56,358 bases of DNA from the IMG/VR virus record IMGVR_UViG_3300036770_007473, positions 1-56,358 of that record. One strand, 5' to 3'. Made by a program: the position numbers and the translations under genes. Below are positions 1-6,683 of the stretch, one piece after another. The notes below the pieces were generated by a model, which saw only the letters and a program-made list of their open reading frames with translations, ran no database searches and was not told the origin of the DNA. This stretch comes from a virus. Every line of letters begins with the position of its first letter. Positions within the stretch are counted from its first letter, which is position 1.

Positions 1-128
1 GCGAACTCTGCGACCTCCGCTTCGCTCATCCAGTTGAGGGTATCGCGAGCGATCTGCTCCCAGTCAATGATGCCTTCCTCGGCCAGTTCCAACACTCGGC
101 GGGTCATTCGGCGTGATTCGTTGGCCAT
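1..128 (-). CDS. Small phage protein, cut by the window edge
   Basis: The ATG is at 128 and 42 codons are visible before the window ends, so the C-terminus is missing. The visible part is charged and probably helical (MANESRRMTRRVLELAEEG), followed by a WEQIARDTLNWM stretch. It begins two bases after the stop of the next gene upstream and belongs to the run of tiny minus-strand genes behind the sigma70 promoter at 1244-1273. I recognise no family. Small genes behind strong host-type promoters are typical of phage early regions, so an early host-interaction role is possible but only inferred. Confidence 0.6.
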   Translation of the reverse strand, partial: MANESRRMTRRVLELAEEGIIDWEQIARDTLNWMSEAEVAEF

Positions 129-130
129 GA

Positions 131-352
131 TCAACCCCAGTCCTTCTTGTCACCGAACTGCTCGTTGTAGTCATAGCCGGCCATGTAGGCTTCGTATTCT
201 GGGGTACCAGGCTCGACCTGGACTTCCTCGCTGGCGTAACTGTCCCCTAGAAAGTAATGCGGGCGACGCTCGCGATGGTAGTAGGAATCGGCACCGCCGC
301 GGTCAAAAGGACCACCATGGCGGGTGTCGTATTGTGTGATAGTTTCTGTCAT
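131..352 (-). CDS. Small early phage protein, unknown function
   Basis: A 73-residue protein rich in Tyr, His, Asp and Glu, with no membrane segment and no Cys. The C-terminal half contains PGTPEYEAYMAGYDYNEQF. The short gene immediately upstream carries a similar PGTPEFREAM stretch, so the two may share a small domain. The ATG overlaps the stop of the upstream gene (ATGA at 349-352), indicating translational coupling within the small-gene operon. Function unknown. Confidence 0.65.
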   Translation of the reverse strand: MTETITQYDTRHGGPFDRGGADSYYHRERRPHYFLGDSYASEEVQVEPGTPEYEAYMAGYDYNEQFGDKKDWG

Positions 353-507
353 CTCACTTCTCCTACGAATTTACGATAAAAAGCGATTTCGATCTCCATG
401 GCTTCACGGAACTCGGGTGTTCCGGGCTGGTACCCAAAGGCCTTGACATTGGCCTCGCATTGGCGGTACATGGGCATCTCCTGTTTCAAGAGTTCTGGTG
501 CGGTCAC
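349..507 (-). CDS. Small early phage protein with GTG start
   Basis: A 52-residue reading frame that starts with GTG at 507 and overlaps the preceding gene's stop as GTGA; its own stop overlaps the next start as ATGA. The frame fills what would otherwise be a 150-base gap exactly, which is the main argument that it is real. The protein reads VTAPELLKQEMPMYRQCEAN at the start, then a PGTPEFREAM motif resembling its downstream neighbour, then a helical, basic end. No function recognised. The competing frame on the same strand at 404-604 looks like a shadow. Confidence 0.6.
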   Translation of the reverse strand: MTAPELLKQEMPMYRQCEANVKAFGYQPGTPEFREAMEIEIAFYRKFVGEVR

Positions 508-716
508 GATTCAACTCCGAAATGTTCTTTGATCCGGAACATGACTTCTGAGCCAGTGTTGTCTTCCAGCAGGCCATCAGCGATGTCAGCACACTCCCTG
601 ACAATCAACTCGGCGAACTTTTCTACTGCTTGGGCGTCTTCTGAACCTTTGACACCAATCCATAGAAGTTCTTCTAACCCAGACTGCACAGCGAGTTCTC
701 GGATCCGTTCGTTCAT
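504..716 (-). CDS. Small early phage protein, MNERI family, copy 1
   Basis: A 70-residue protein beginning MNERIRELAVQSGLEELLW. It contains VEKFAELIVRECADIADGLL and ends RIKEHFGVES. The gene upstream encodes a clear paralog with the same N-terminal, middle and C-terminal blocks, so this is a tandem duplication. I associate this layout (MNERI..LA, FAELIV.EC, RIK.HFGV) with small proteins found in many phages, without an assigned function. It overlaps both neighbours by four bases (ATGA or GTGA). It is expected to be expressed early from the promoter at 1244-1273. Confidence 0.8.
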   Translation of the reverse strand: MNERIRELAVQSGLEELLWIGVKGSEDAQAVEKFAELIVRECADIADGLLEDNTGSEVMFRIKEHFGVES

Positions 717-916
717 TCTTTCACTCCAAAACGTCGTTTGATACGACCCTGATAGTATTCAGCATCTTGCCCGTCGTCGTACACTGCATCGATGCATTCC
801 TGCACGATCAACTCAGCGAATTTTTCATGGGCACTGTTCTTGGCACCGTAGAAGTCGCCATCCTCATCACACAGACCACACTCTTTGGCCAATGCTAAAA
901 TCCGTTCGTTCATCAT
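713..916 (-). CDS. Small early phage protein, MNERI family, copy 2
   Basis: A 67-residue paralog of the next gene: MNERILALAKECGL, then EKFAELIVQECIDAVY, then RIKRRFGVKE. Two ATG codons stand in a row at 916 and 913. GGAGG precedes the second by about seven bases and the paralog begins MNERI, so 913 may be the true start, while 916 gives the usual ATGA overlap with the upstream stop. The central block differs (CGLCDEDGDFYG) and adds a second Cys. No function is known to me. Confidence 0.8.
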   Translation of the reverse strand: MMNERILALAKECGLCDEDGDFYGAKNSAHEKFAELIVQECIDAVYDDGQDAEYYQGRIKRRFGVKE

Positions 917-1215
917 GCTGCCTCCAATTCTAAAACCCGAGCGGGATACTGGATGGAGCCTTCGTATTCCAGTTGGCCGCGCTCGAAGTCTGTGACATAG
1001 TCGTCTGCCACCAACTGCCAGTCCAGGATGTACTCTTCGGTATACTCGTTCGAGTATTCGATCTGGCCGCGCACCTGTTCTACCAACACTCCAGGCGCAG
1101 TCTTGACAGGATCCACTCCCAGGATGAAGTAGTCCTCGCCGCCCTTGAACTTCCAGTAGGGCTCCGCCGGGGTGCCGTAGTTTTCGCGGTACTGTGTGGT
1201 GATCAAGATCTTCAT
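913..1215 (-). CDS. Conserved small phage protein
   Basis: A 100-residue acidic protein beginning MKILITTQYRENYGTPAEPY, followed by WKFKGGEDYF. I recognise this N-terminus from small conserved phage proteins of unknown function. It is the first gene after the sigma70 promoter at 1244-1273. The predicted leader is about 22 nt and has a good AGGAG six bases before the ATG. It leads an operon of at least five further overlapping small genes, so it should be among the earliest and most strongly expressed products of this region. Confidence 0.8.
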   Translation of the reverse strand: MKILITTQYRENYGTPAEPYWKFKGGEDYFILGVDPVKTAPGVLVEQVRGQIEYSNEYTEEYILDWQLVADDYVTDFERGQLEYEGSIQYPARVLELEAA

Positions 1216-1243
1216 GCGTGCTCCTGTTCTTTCACTATACCTA

Positions 1244-1273
1244 ATTATAGCCGAAATTGCCTTTTCTGGTCAA
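1244..1273 (-). promoter_or_regulatory. Sigma70-type early promoter P1
   Basis: On the minus strand, TTGACC (1273-1268), an 18-bp spacer, then a perfect TATAAT (1249-1244). It is nearly identical over about 40 bp to the promoter at 1960-1989 and shares GGTTGACCA and TATAATTAG with those at 2223-2252 and 37458-37486. It drives the small-gene operon from 1215 downward. It also overlaps the 3' end of the possible small gene 1245-1424. Confidence 0.85.
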
Positions 1274-1424
1274 CCAGCACTCTGCGCAGAACCCATGGCG
1301 CATCGATCCTGCTCACAAACCAGGCGAATAGTTTACGATCGCAGTCCTGCAGGAGCAGGCGTGGGTTGTAGATGCCCTGCTCCACGTCAGGAACTCCAGA
1401 AAGTTTCGCTACGGGGTGAGGCAT
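1245..1424 (-). CDS. Possible small protein ending inside promoter P1
   Basis: A 59-codon frame from ATG 1424 (MPHPVAKLSGVPDVEQG...) that ends with the TAA contained in the -10 box of P1. It overlaps the 3' end of the upstream gene by 38 bases and has no clear Shine-Dalgarno sequence. In its favour: it fills a region with no other coding frame, and the predicted protein has normal composition (CDRKLFAWFVSRIDAPWVLR). Against it: the overlap, the weak initiation site and the promoter inside it. A longer in-frame start exists at 1460. Function unknown. Confidence 0.45.
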   Translation of the reverse strand: MPHPVAKLSGVPDVEQGIYNPRLLLQDCDRKLFAWFVSRIDAPWVLRRVLVDQKRQFRL

Positions 1425-1650
1425 AATAAGGTGTGTCGTAGCGTTCCTGGAACTCTTCACCGGTCAAGGCATTGCGGCTGGTGACCATGGTGGCACACAC
1501 ATGGAAACGATATCCCTGGCTGGAAGGATACCGCTTCGAGTACACCTCGTGCAAGGCCCCGCTGTCCGCGGTTGAATGATCCACTTTCCTCACCAATCGC
1601 TCGCCGTTCCGGGTGCGACGGTCTCGCTTGTAAAGTTCTACTGTGAGCAT
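1387..1650 (-). CDS. Conserved small phage protein
   Basis: An 87-residue protein beginning MLTVELYKRDRRTRNGERLV and ending YDTPYYASPRSETFWS. I recognise the DRRT..GERLV start and SETFW end from a conserved small protein of tailed phages with no assigned function. It is 10 bases downstream of the gene at 1661-1930, with AAGGAG well placed before the ATG, in the operon driven by the promoter at 1960-1989. Confidence 0.8.
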   Translation of the reverse strand: MLTVELYKRDRRTRNGERLVRKVDHSTADSGALHEVYSKRYPSSQGYRFHVCATMVTSRNALTGEEFQERYDTPYYASPRSETFWSS

Positions 1651-1660
1651 CAGGTTCTCC

Positions 1661-1930
1661 TTAGGCGAATTCGTAAAATTTCACGGCAGGGTCCAACTTC
1701 TGCAGTTCACGGGCGCATCGCGTGAGCATGCGATACTTGCGGTCCACTGTGGAGCGCGGCAGTTCGCCATCACAGGTGAGGTTCTCAGGGCTCAGGGCAC
1801 AATCGATCTCGTTGGCAATCTCTTGCCGATCCTGGGCATTGTTGAGATCCAGGGGCCGGTTCCGGAACATGGCACGGATGGCATTGCGTTCTTTGACGTA
1901 CTGGGCCAGGGTCACTGAGTTGATGTTCAT
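1661..1930 (-). CDS. Small early phage protein, unknown function
   Basis: An 89-residue protein (MNINSVTLAQYVKERNAIRA...). I chose ATG 1930 because AAGGAG lies eight bases upstream; the in-frame GTG at 1951 falls at or before the expected transcript start of promoter P2. The protein is basic in the N-terminal half and contains STVDRKYRMLTRCARELQKL, probably an alpha helix. No homologous family recognised. First gene of the P2 operon. Confidence 0.7.
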   Translation of the reverse strand: MNINSVTLAQYVKERNAIRAMFRNRPLDLNNAQDRQEIANEIDCALSPENLTCDGELPRSTVDRKYRMLTRCARELQKLDPAVKFYEFA

Positions 1931-1959
1931 CGTCTGCTCCTTGTTATCCACTATACCTA

Positions 1960-1989
1960 ATTATAGCCGAAATCGGCATTTCTGGTCAA
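1960..1989 (-). promoter_or_regulatory. Sigma70-type early promoter P2
   Basis: TTGACC (1989-1984), 18-bp spacer, TATAAT (1965-1960) on the minus strand, followed by TTAGGTATAGTG exactly as at P1. The expected start is near 1953, giving a leader of about 23 nt with a strong AAGGAG. It drives 1661-1930 and the genes behind it. Confidence 0.85.
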
Positions 1990-2019
1990 CCGCCCCAAAA
2001 ATGCTAGGTTAGCAAGCAC

Positions 2020-2193
2020 TTACTTTTGGGGCTTTGGACCCACGCCGCAGGCGTAGAAGAAGCGATCACAGTCAAAGCGGCTGTTGGCTTCTTTACAGGC
2101 ACTGGCTACCGCCGTGGCCGCTTGCAGACGGGCGTGGGGATCTAGGATTGAGTCGATGTATTTGGCGAGCAGTTCAAAGTGTTTCCGAGACAT
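2020..2193 (-). CDS. Conserved 57-residue phage protein
   Basis: ATG 2193, AGGAG eight bases upstream, 57 residues: MSRKHFELLAKYIDSILDPH then AATAVASACKEANSRFD, CDRFFYACG. This matches a small conserved phage protein pattern (MSRKHFxxLA ... ANxRFDxxRFxxACG) that I know from many phage genomes, without assigned function. It stands alone between promoter P3 and the P2 region. The conserved Cys residues could bind metal, but that is speculation. Confidence 0.8.
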   Translation of the reverse strand: MSRKHFELLAKYIDSILDPHARLQAATAVASACKEANSRFDCDRFFYACGVGPKPQK

Positions 2194-2222
2194 GCTGTGG
2201 CTCCTATCGTTTATGATGTCTA

Positions 2223-2252
2223 ATTATAGTGGAAACGGGATTTATTGGTCAA
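2223..2252 (-). promoter_or_regulatory. Sigma70-type early promoter P3
   Basis: TTGACC (2252-2247), 18-bp spacer, TATAAT (2228-2223) on the minus strand. The -35 box sits directly after the porin terminator, so the end of one unit abuts the start of the next. It drives the 57-residue gene at 2020-2193. Confidence 0.85.
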
Positions 2253-2254
2253 CC

Positions 2255-2280
2255 AAAAAAAACCCCGCCGGGGCGGGGTT
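2255..2280 (-). terminator. Rho-independent terminator of the porin gene
   Basis: On the minus strand a GC-rich hairpin (AACCCCGCC, short loop, GGCGGGGTT) at 2280-2261 is followed by a run of eight T. It lies 19 bases after the porin stop and insulates the porin from promoter P3. Confidence 0.9.
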
Positions 2281-2298
2281 CATCAGCATCCAGACCAA

Positions 2299-3324
2299 TT
2301 AGAACGTGTGGCTGATACCCACCGAAGTGGTTTTAGGATCAAGTCCCCCGGCTGCTGGAGCAGCCACTTGGCCGGACATGTACATCTTGGCATTGGCTTG
2401 ATTGTCCACGGCAGTATAAGCCGCATACAGAGTGGTGCGCTTGCTAAGGGCCTTGGTCACTCCCAGGGTGTAGCCCTTGCCTTCACCGGCAGTACTCTGG
2501 CTCGCATCCTTGGCCACAGCATATACTCCGTGCAGAGCCACGCCGTTGGCCAAAGGCATGCGCACAGATCCTTGGGTCACGGTGTTTTCAGCACCATTGG
2601 CGTTGTTGACATCGCCGCGACCGTGGGCAGCACCCACTGATACCACTCCAAAATCATAGGAAGCACCGTAGGTGGTAAAATCACGATCTCCTGCTGTGGA
2701 AGTAGCACCCATGGTAGCATAGCCGACGAATGCTCTCACGCGATCTTGGCGATAGGATACCATGATGCCTTTTTGATCACCTGCGGCATCCGTGGTGTCT
2801 CCAGCGGCATTGCCGGAGGCATAGGCGATGTCGGCCTGGAATCCAGAGACCGTGGGCGACAGATAACGGATCACGTTTTTCTGATCGACTCCCAGTTCAA
2901 CTGCGGTGCCATTGATAGCGCGGTTGCCAAAGTTAGCAAACTGGCTCACAAAAGATTCCACATTTTGTGCATCGGTCACGTCACCGCGCCCGAATCGCAC
3001 TTCACCTAGAGATTTTGAAGCGAATCCTACCCAAGCTTCGCGATTGAATACCTCGTTGGTAGACGTGGATCCCATGGTGCCGTTGGAAGCAGCTACCGCA
3101 CCTTCCAACATGAACTTGACTTCAACACCATTGCCCAGATCTTCAGATCCTCGAAATCCCAGGCGGCTCGTGCCCCATGCATTGTTTTGAGCCCGAGTGT
3201 ATGTCTGGGTGCCGTTATTGTGACTCTGGAATCCGGTATCGATCACTCCGTACACAGAAACATTTTGCGCATGCACGGTGTTGATCATACTGCCCAGCAA
3301 AATAGACATTGCTAGTTTTTTCAT
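2299..3324 (-). CDS. Gram-negative outer-membrane porin (host-type, phage-carried)
   Basis: A 341-residue general porin of the betaproteobacterial OmpC-like type (16-stranded trimeric barrels). The signal peptide MKKLAMSILLGSMINTVHA is followed by mature QNVSVYGVIDTGFQ. Family signatures include SRLGFRGSEDLGNGVEVKF near residue 60 and AWVGFASKSLGEVRFGRGD near residue 110. The C-terminus TSVGISHTF ends in Phe, as needed for barrel assembly by BAM. I chose ATG 3324 because GAAAGGAAA precedes it; the upstream TTG overlaps that site. It has its own promoter, operator-like palindrome and terminator, so it looks like an imported self-contained unit. Length is normal and no damage is seen. Possible roles: altering permeability, or replacing or masking a receptor during infection. 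Confidence 0.95.
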   Translation of the reverse strand: MKKLAMSILLGSMINTVHAQNVSVYGVIDTGFQSHNNGTQTYTRAQNNAWGTSRLGFRGSEDLGNGVEVKFMLEGAVAASNGTMGSTSTNEVFNREAWVGFASKSLGEVRFGRGDVTDAQNVESFVSQFANFGNRAINGTAVELGVDQKNVIRYLSPTVSGFQADIAYASGNAAGDTTDAAGDQKGIMVSYRQDRVRAFVGYATMGATSTAGDRDFTTYGASYDFGVVSVGAAHGRGDVNNANGAENTVTQGSVRMPLANGVALHGVYAVAKDASQSTAGEGKGYTLGVTKALSKRTTLYAAYTAVDNQANAKMYMSGQVAAPAAGGLDPKTTSVGISHTF

Positions 3325-3390
3325 GATTTTTCCTTTCAAGAGATGATTGTTTTTTGCTTGTGAACGATTATTTCACTTACGGAAGGCGTT

Positions 3391-3427
3391 CTGTAGTAAC
3401 ACTACAGTAAAGACATTGATATGTCAA
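3391..3427 (-). promoter_or_regulatory. Porin promoter with palindromic operator-like site
   Basis: A perfect TTGACA (3427-3422), 17-bp spacer and a weak -10 TAGTGT (3404-3399) on the minus strand. A perfect inverted repeat CTGTAGT-AAC-ACTACAG (3391-3407) covers the -10 region. That geometry is typical of a repressor or activator site. The mRNA start would be near 3392, leaving a leader of about 70 nt. The regulator is not identified in this window. Confidence 0.6.
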
Positions 3428-3506
3428 GCGTCTAGGATGATCCGACGTCGGTCCAATACCGGCGCTGCTGTACTAATTTAGCATGCGATCGATGGGCAGA
3501 ATTTTT

Positions 3507-4550
3507 TTAAAGTATAATGTTAGCCCGAGCTTGAGCCACAGAATACTGGGCATCCTGTAGGTTATTGGCCACGGTGGTATTTGGGTTCACATCAACCAAC
3601 TGAGTGTCTAACTGTATGCCCACTGCGTTCAGCACTGCTATGTTCCTGCCCTCTCGCATGCTGGCTATCACTGCTTGACCAGAAAGAGTGCTGGTATTGG
3701 CCACATTTTCAAAAAACTGTGCTGTGCCGCCTTCGGTGATGTCCAGGCCAAGATCGTGCAGTTGACTGGTCAGACCCAGCACTGTACTGACAGAGTTGGG
3801 GACCAGATTAGCATTGGCCGGATCATTGACCACGTTGCCGATGTCTAAGCCTGCAGCGATACAGTTGTCCACATTGAGCACCAACTGTTGGGCGGTGGCG
3901 TCGAATGCATCATTGGCCAGGGTGGTTTGATTGGCATAGGTTGATGCTATGGTGTTTATCACGGCGTTGGCCGATGCTATGAGATTGCCGAATGCCGCAT
4001 CGATCACATTGCCAAATGATAGATCAGGACCGTAGGTTCCCTGTCCCGGTAAGGGAGCAGGAATGGTGATGGTATAAGTGTCAGGCGGTCCTGTGGTCAC
4101 AGAAGTATAGGCATTGCCCAGGCAGTAACTCATCACGGTATACACACCATTGACAGAGGATGTGGCCGTGCCTCCATTGGCTGTAAGGCCGTCCAGGGCG
4201 CCGATGTTGGCCAGGTCCTGGATCACCTCTGTGGTCACAGAGATAGCAGTGGTAGCAGTGGCACCGGCAGCGATTCCGATCACATCATTGGTGGTCAAGG
4301 TATTACCCGGGCCGGTACCGGTGGCCAGCACATTGCCATAGAAATTGGTGACCGCAGGTGGCAAGGGTTCCGTGAGAGCATTGATCAGACCGAGATCTTT
4401 GTTGCTTTCCAACTGGCTGACTGCGGCACTGACTGCAGGAAGATCTGCGCGGAAGATATCTTTGACTTGGCGCAGGCTACGGCTCAAGGCCTGGTTGGCC
4501 AAGGCCTGATCCGGAGGTATGATTTTTTTCAGTGTGTTATACGTGGTCAT
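3507..4550 (-). CDS. Putative virion structural protein
   Basis: A 347-residue protein, rich in Ala, Asn, Thr and Val and poor in charge, with long helical segments (QVKDIFRADLPAVSAAVSQL) and repetitive AVINTIASTYANQTT-like stretches. No catalytic motif, signal peptide or convincing membrane helix. It overlaps the next upstream gene by ATGA and lies two genes downstream of the PAAR tail-tip gene, so I infer a baseplate or tail component. I cannot match it to a numbered T4 protein. Confidence 0.65.
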   Translation of the reverse strand: MTTYNTLKKIIPPDQALANQALSRSLRQVKDIFRADLPAVSAAVSQLESNKDLGLINALTEPLPPAVTNFYGNVLATGTGPGNTLTTNDVIGIAAGATATTAISVTTEVIQDLANIGALDGLTANGGTATSSVNGVYTVMSYCLGNAYTSVTTGPPDTYTITIPAPLPGQGTYGPDLSFGNVIDAAFGNLIASANAVINTIASTYANQTTLANDAFDATAQQLVLNVDNCIAAGLDIGNVVNDPANANLVPNSVSTVLGLTSQLHDLGLDITEGGTAQFFENVANTSTLSGQAVIASMREGRNIAVLNAVGIQLDTQLVDVNPNTTVANNLQDAQYSVAQARANIIL

Positions 4551-5620
4551 ACTGTGGCCTCTAGGGGAGGTAGTCCCAATCTCGCTCGCACGATGGGATC
4601 ATCGCCGGTATAGGCTGGAGCATTGGGATCTTGCAGGAACTTCTCGAGATTGGTGTTCACGCTGCTGGCCGATGCATAGACGCCACGCAGTCCGTCGGGC
4701 GTGGGCATGGTCAGGGTGGTGTAACTGTTAGGCAAGATCTTGGCCGGATTTAGTAGATCGGCCATGTTTCCTATCCCGGGTGTGCTCACTCCCAAGATAC
4801 TTTTTACTTGGGTGAGTTCACTTCCTGTGATCTTGGTCATACCATCATATAACAGTTTATTGGCCGAATCGGAGATGTTCGCGAATCCTCCAGATGCCAG
4901 GCTGGCTATGGCTGAACTGTCTACCCCGGCTGAACGCAGGGCGTTTTCTACCCCGGGTATCATGCCGCCCACCGAAGCCAACTGCTTAACTAGAGCCGAC
5001 GGATCTCCAAGGCTAGGCAGATTACCAAGATCGATGAGATTACCGAGGTCGCCAAGGTCGCCGCCCAAGGCACCAAAAGCCTCCGACACTTGGCTGAAAC
5101 TGCCGGTGATGAGGCTGTCCATGCCTCCGGTGATAGATCCAAAGGTAGAACTGATTGAGTCGATGTTGAGGCCACTGTTGATGAATTGGTTGGCCTGGCC
5201 TACGAATCCTTGCGCTGAATTGAATATCTGCCCAAACTGGCTGAGATCTCCAGAACCCATCAAGCCAGAAGCGGTGCTGGATATCAGGCCAGTGAAACCC
5301 CCGTCAAACACACCGCCCGAGGCTATGGGACCCAGGGCCGATGCGAAATCCCCCGGGATGGCATTGGTCAGGGCCGGAAATGCTCCTGCTCCCAGAGTTC
5401 TAAGACTGTCCAAGGTACCACTGCCTAGCACACCTGTGGCTGAAGTCACTATGTTGGAAAACTGTCCTGTGATAGGCAGGCTAGAAAATCCACCCAGGCT
5501 GCTGGTCAGTGCAGAACTCACACCCAGGCTGGAACCCAATCCTGACACAGCGCTGGCACCCGGCAACATGCCAGCACCGGCGATCAACATGGTTGGACTC
5601 AGTGGACCAGCACAACTCAT
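4547..5620 (-). CDS. Putative baseplate or tail structural protein, Gly/Ser/Leu-rich
   Basis: A 357-residue protein of low complexity, very rich in Gly, Ser, Leu and Ala, with recurring short blocks such as GDLGDLGNLIDLGNLPSLGD (about residues 190-210). The C-terminal part is more ordinary (PDGLRGVYASASSVNTNLEK). It starts immediately after the PAAR gene and overlaps the next gene by ATGA. The hydrophobic repeats could form a fibrous or sheath-contacting element. Function assigned only by position next to the tail tip; no T4 counterpart recognised. Confidence 0.65.
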   Translation of the reverse strand: MSCAGPLSPTMLIAGAGMLPGASAVSGLGSSLGVSSALTSSLGGFSSLPITGQFSNIVTSATGVLGSGTLDSLRTLGAGAFPALTNAIPGDFASALGPIASGGVFDGGFTGLISSTASGLMGSGDLSQFGQIFNSAQGFVGQANQFINSGLNIDSISSTFGSITGGMDSLITGSFSQVSEAFGALGGDLGDLGNLIDLGNLPSLGDPSALVKQLASVGGMIPGVENALRSAGVDSSAIASLASGGFANISDSANKLLYDGMTKITGSELTQVKSILGVSTPGIGNMADLLNPAKILPNSYTTLTMPTPDGLRGVYASASSVNTNLEKFLQDPNAPAYTGDDPIVRARLGLPPLEATV

Positions 5621-5911
5621 TTATAGTCCCACAATCACATCCGGACTGCCTTGGGCCACAGAGGTGCATGATTTCAGTTTACTGCCCACAGTGGCAGCAG
5701 GCAATCCATTTATGAAAACCGAACTGGAACCTGTGATGATAGGCACAGTGTGCCGAAAGCAGCGTCTGGCTGGCGCGCTGTGAGATGTGCTGAGATCGGT
5801 TACTCTGGCAGCCTTGCGTGAGTTGATATTGACATTATCACTGCCAGTGGCTATGGTGTAACTGCTGCAGTGGGGTACTCCGGCGTCACCTTGTCTTGCT
5901 GCTGCGGGCAT
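5621..5911 (-). CDS. PAAR-domain tail spike tip protein
   Basis: A 96-residue protein with the PAAR pattern: MPAAARQGDAGVPHCSSYTI at the start, ARVTDLSTSH in the middle, VFINGLPAATVGSKLKSC toward the end. PAAR proteins form the metal-bound cone that caps the central spike of contractile tails (T4 gp5.4 is the phage example). The His and Cys residues (HC near 14, H near 44, H near 54, C near 81) are suitable Zn or Fe ligands. The length is typical. Its two downstream neighbours are probable baseplate proteins. Confidence 0.85.
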   Translation of the reverse strand: MPAAARQGDAGVPHCSSYTIATGSDNVNINSRKAARVTDLSTSHSAPARRCFRHTVPIITGSSSVFINGLPAATVGSKLKSCTSVAQGSPDVIVGL

Positions 5912-6101
5912 TCTCTATCTCCATCAATCTCTCAAATCGTGGGACCCATGCTTCTATCTCAGCATGCTGTTCCTCGGTATGCGGGCCCGGCGGGATTTCA
6001 GGACAGAACTCAATTACATGGTCAAACGCTGTCGGTATGTCTTCGAAGCGATCAAACTCATGCAACTGGCCCGAGATCATGATCACGAATCTGTGCGGCA
6101 T
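5886..6101 (-). CDS. Small phage protein, unknown function
   Basis: A 71-residue protein, MPHRFVIMISGQLHEFDRFE then IPTAFDHVIEFCPEIPPGPH, acidic overall. Its last 26 bases overlap the PAAR gene in another frame. It lies one base after the stop of the gene upstream. The reading frame fits the gene chain and has no competitor. No family recognised. Confidence 0.65.
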   Translation of the reverse strand: MPHRFVIMISGQLHEFDRFEDIPTAFDHVIEFCPEIPPGPHTEEQHAEIEAWVPRFERLMEIENARSSKTR

Positions 6102-6102
6102 G

Positions 6103-6408
6103 CTAGCCAGTGATGATCTGCTTCCTGACAGGCGCTATGCCCGTAGTGGCTTGGATCCAACTGTCACGCACATCGTCACGTGTTTCCGCGATCATGGCCC
6201 AACTAGAGTTATTTAGCCGCATGTTTTTGTCCATGTTAGCAGAAAACAGCCCGGGCATCATCTGCAGGCCCTGAGGACTCAGCACTGTAAGGATGGGGTG
6301 TTCAATGATCATGTGATCTGCATGGGTTTCCAGCACACGGGCCACGATTTCCTCGCCGGTCAGCAGTTTAAAGGTATAGATAGTGTCTTTTTCTATAGTG
6401 ATAGTCAT
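6103..6408 (-). CDS. Small conserved phage protein, possibly Sm-like fold
   Basis: A 101-residue protein beginning MTITIEKDTIYTFKLLTGEE, then IVARVLETHADHMIIEHPIL. The strand-rich pattern KLLTGEEIVARV...IEHPILTV resembles the Sm/Hfq-like small beta-barrel proteins I know from T4-like marine phages. That is fold-level resemblance, not a functional assignment. It overlaps the glutaredoxin gene by ATGA. Confidence 0.65.
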   Translation of the reverse strand: MTITIEKDTIYTFKLLTGEEIVARVLETHADHMIIEHPILTVLSPQGLQMMPGLFSANMDKNMRLNNSSWAMIAETRDDVRDSWIQATTGIAPVRKQIITG

Positions 6409-6683
6409 AGGGTTCCTGAAGCGAGTGAATCTCTCAGTTCCATTTCGTTGAGTATATCTTCTGTGGTCATCCGGCTGAGACCGGTCCAGCCACCTTCCAC
6501 GAATATCTTACCATCCATGAAGATCTGGGGCACGGTGCGCAGACCCTGGCGCTGGATGAATTCGCGTGCTTCTGTGTCTTGTTCGATGTTGATTTCGCGA
6601 AAGTTGATATTTTTGCTCTGGAGATAGTCTTTGGCCATCACACAGAAAGGGCAGTTGTTTTTGGAATAAATGGTCAACATCAT
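6405..6683 (-). CDS. Glutaredoxin, electron donor for ribonucleotide reductase
   Basis: A 92-residue thioredoxin-fold protein. The active-site motif CPFC is at residues 11-14, the cis-proline TVPQIF at 50-55 and the glutathione-binding GGWTGL segment at about 64-69. It regenerates the C-terminal cysteine pair of NrdA using glutathione. The gene overlaps nrdB by ATGA, so grx, nrdB and nrdA are translated together. Phage glutaredoxins of this size next to nrd genes are common in T4-like phages. Confidence 0.92.
   Translation of the reverse strand: MMLTIYSKNNCPFCVMAKDYLQSKNINFREINIEQDTEAREFIQRQGLRTVPQIFMDGKIFVEGGWTGLSRMTTEDILNEMELRDSLASGTL

Noticed and set aside
1930-1951. GTG 1951 as start of the gene at 1661
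   Set aside because: It lies at or before the expected transcript start of promoter P2; ATG 1930 has a strong AAGGAG.
3324-3339. TTG 3339 as porin start
   Set aside because: It overlaps the ribosome-binding site of ATG 3324, and the signal peptide from ATG 3324 is already complete.
3428-3506. Terminator downstream of the virion gene at 3507
   Set aside because: A short palindrome CCGACGTCGG is present but there is no T-run on the transcribed strand, so I do not call a terminator.
4740-5783. A 347-codon open frame on the plus strand opposite the Gly/Ser-rich virion gene
   Set aside because: It is the complement of low-complexity codons, has no start context, and yields a Pro/Arg-rich protein without known features. 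The minus-strand gene chain explains the region.
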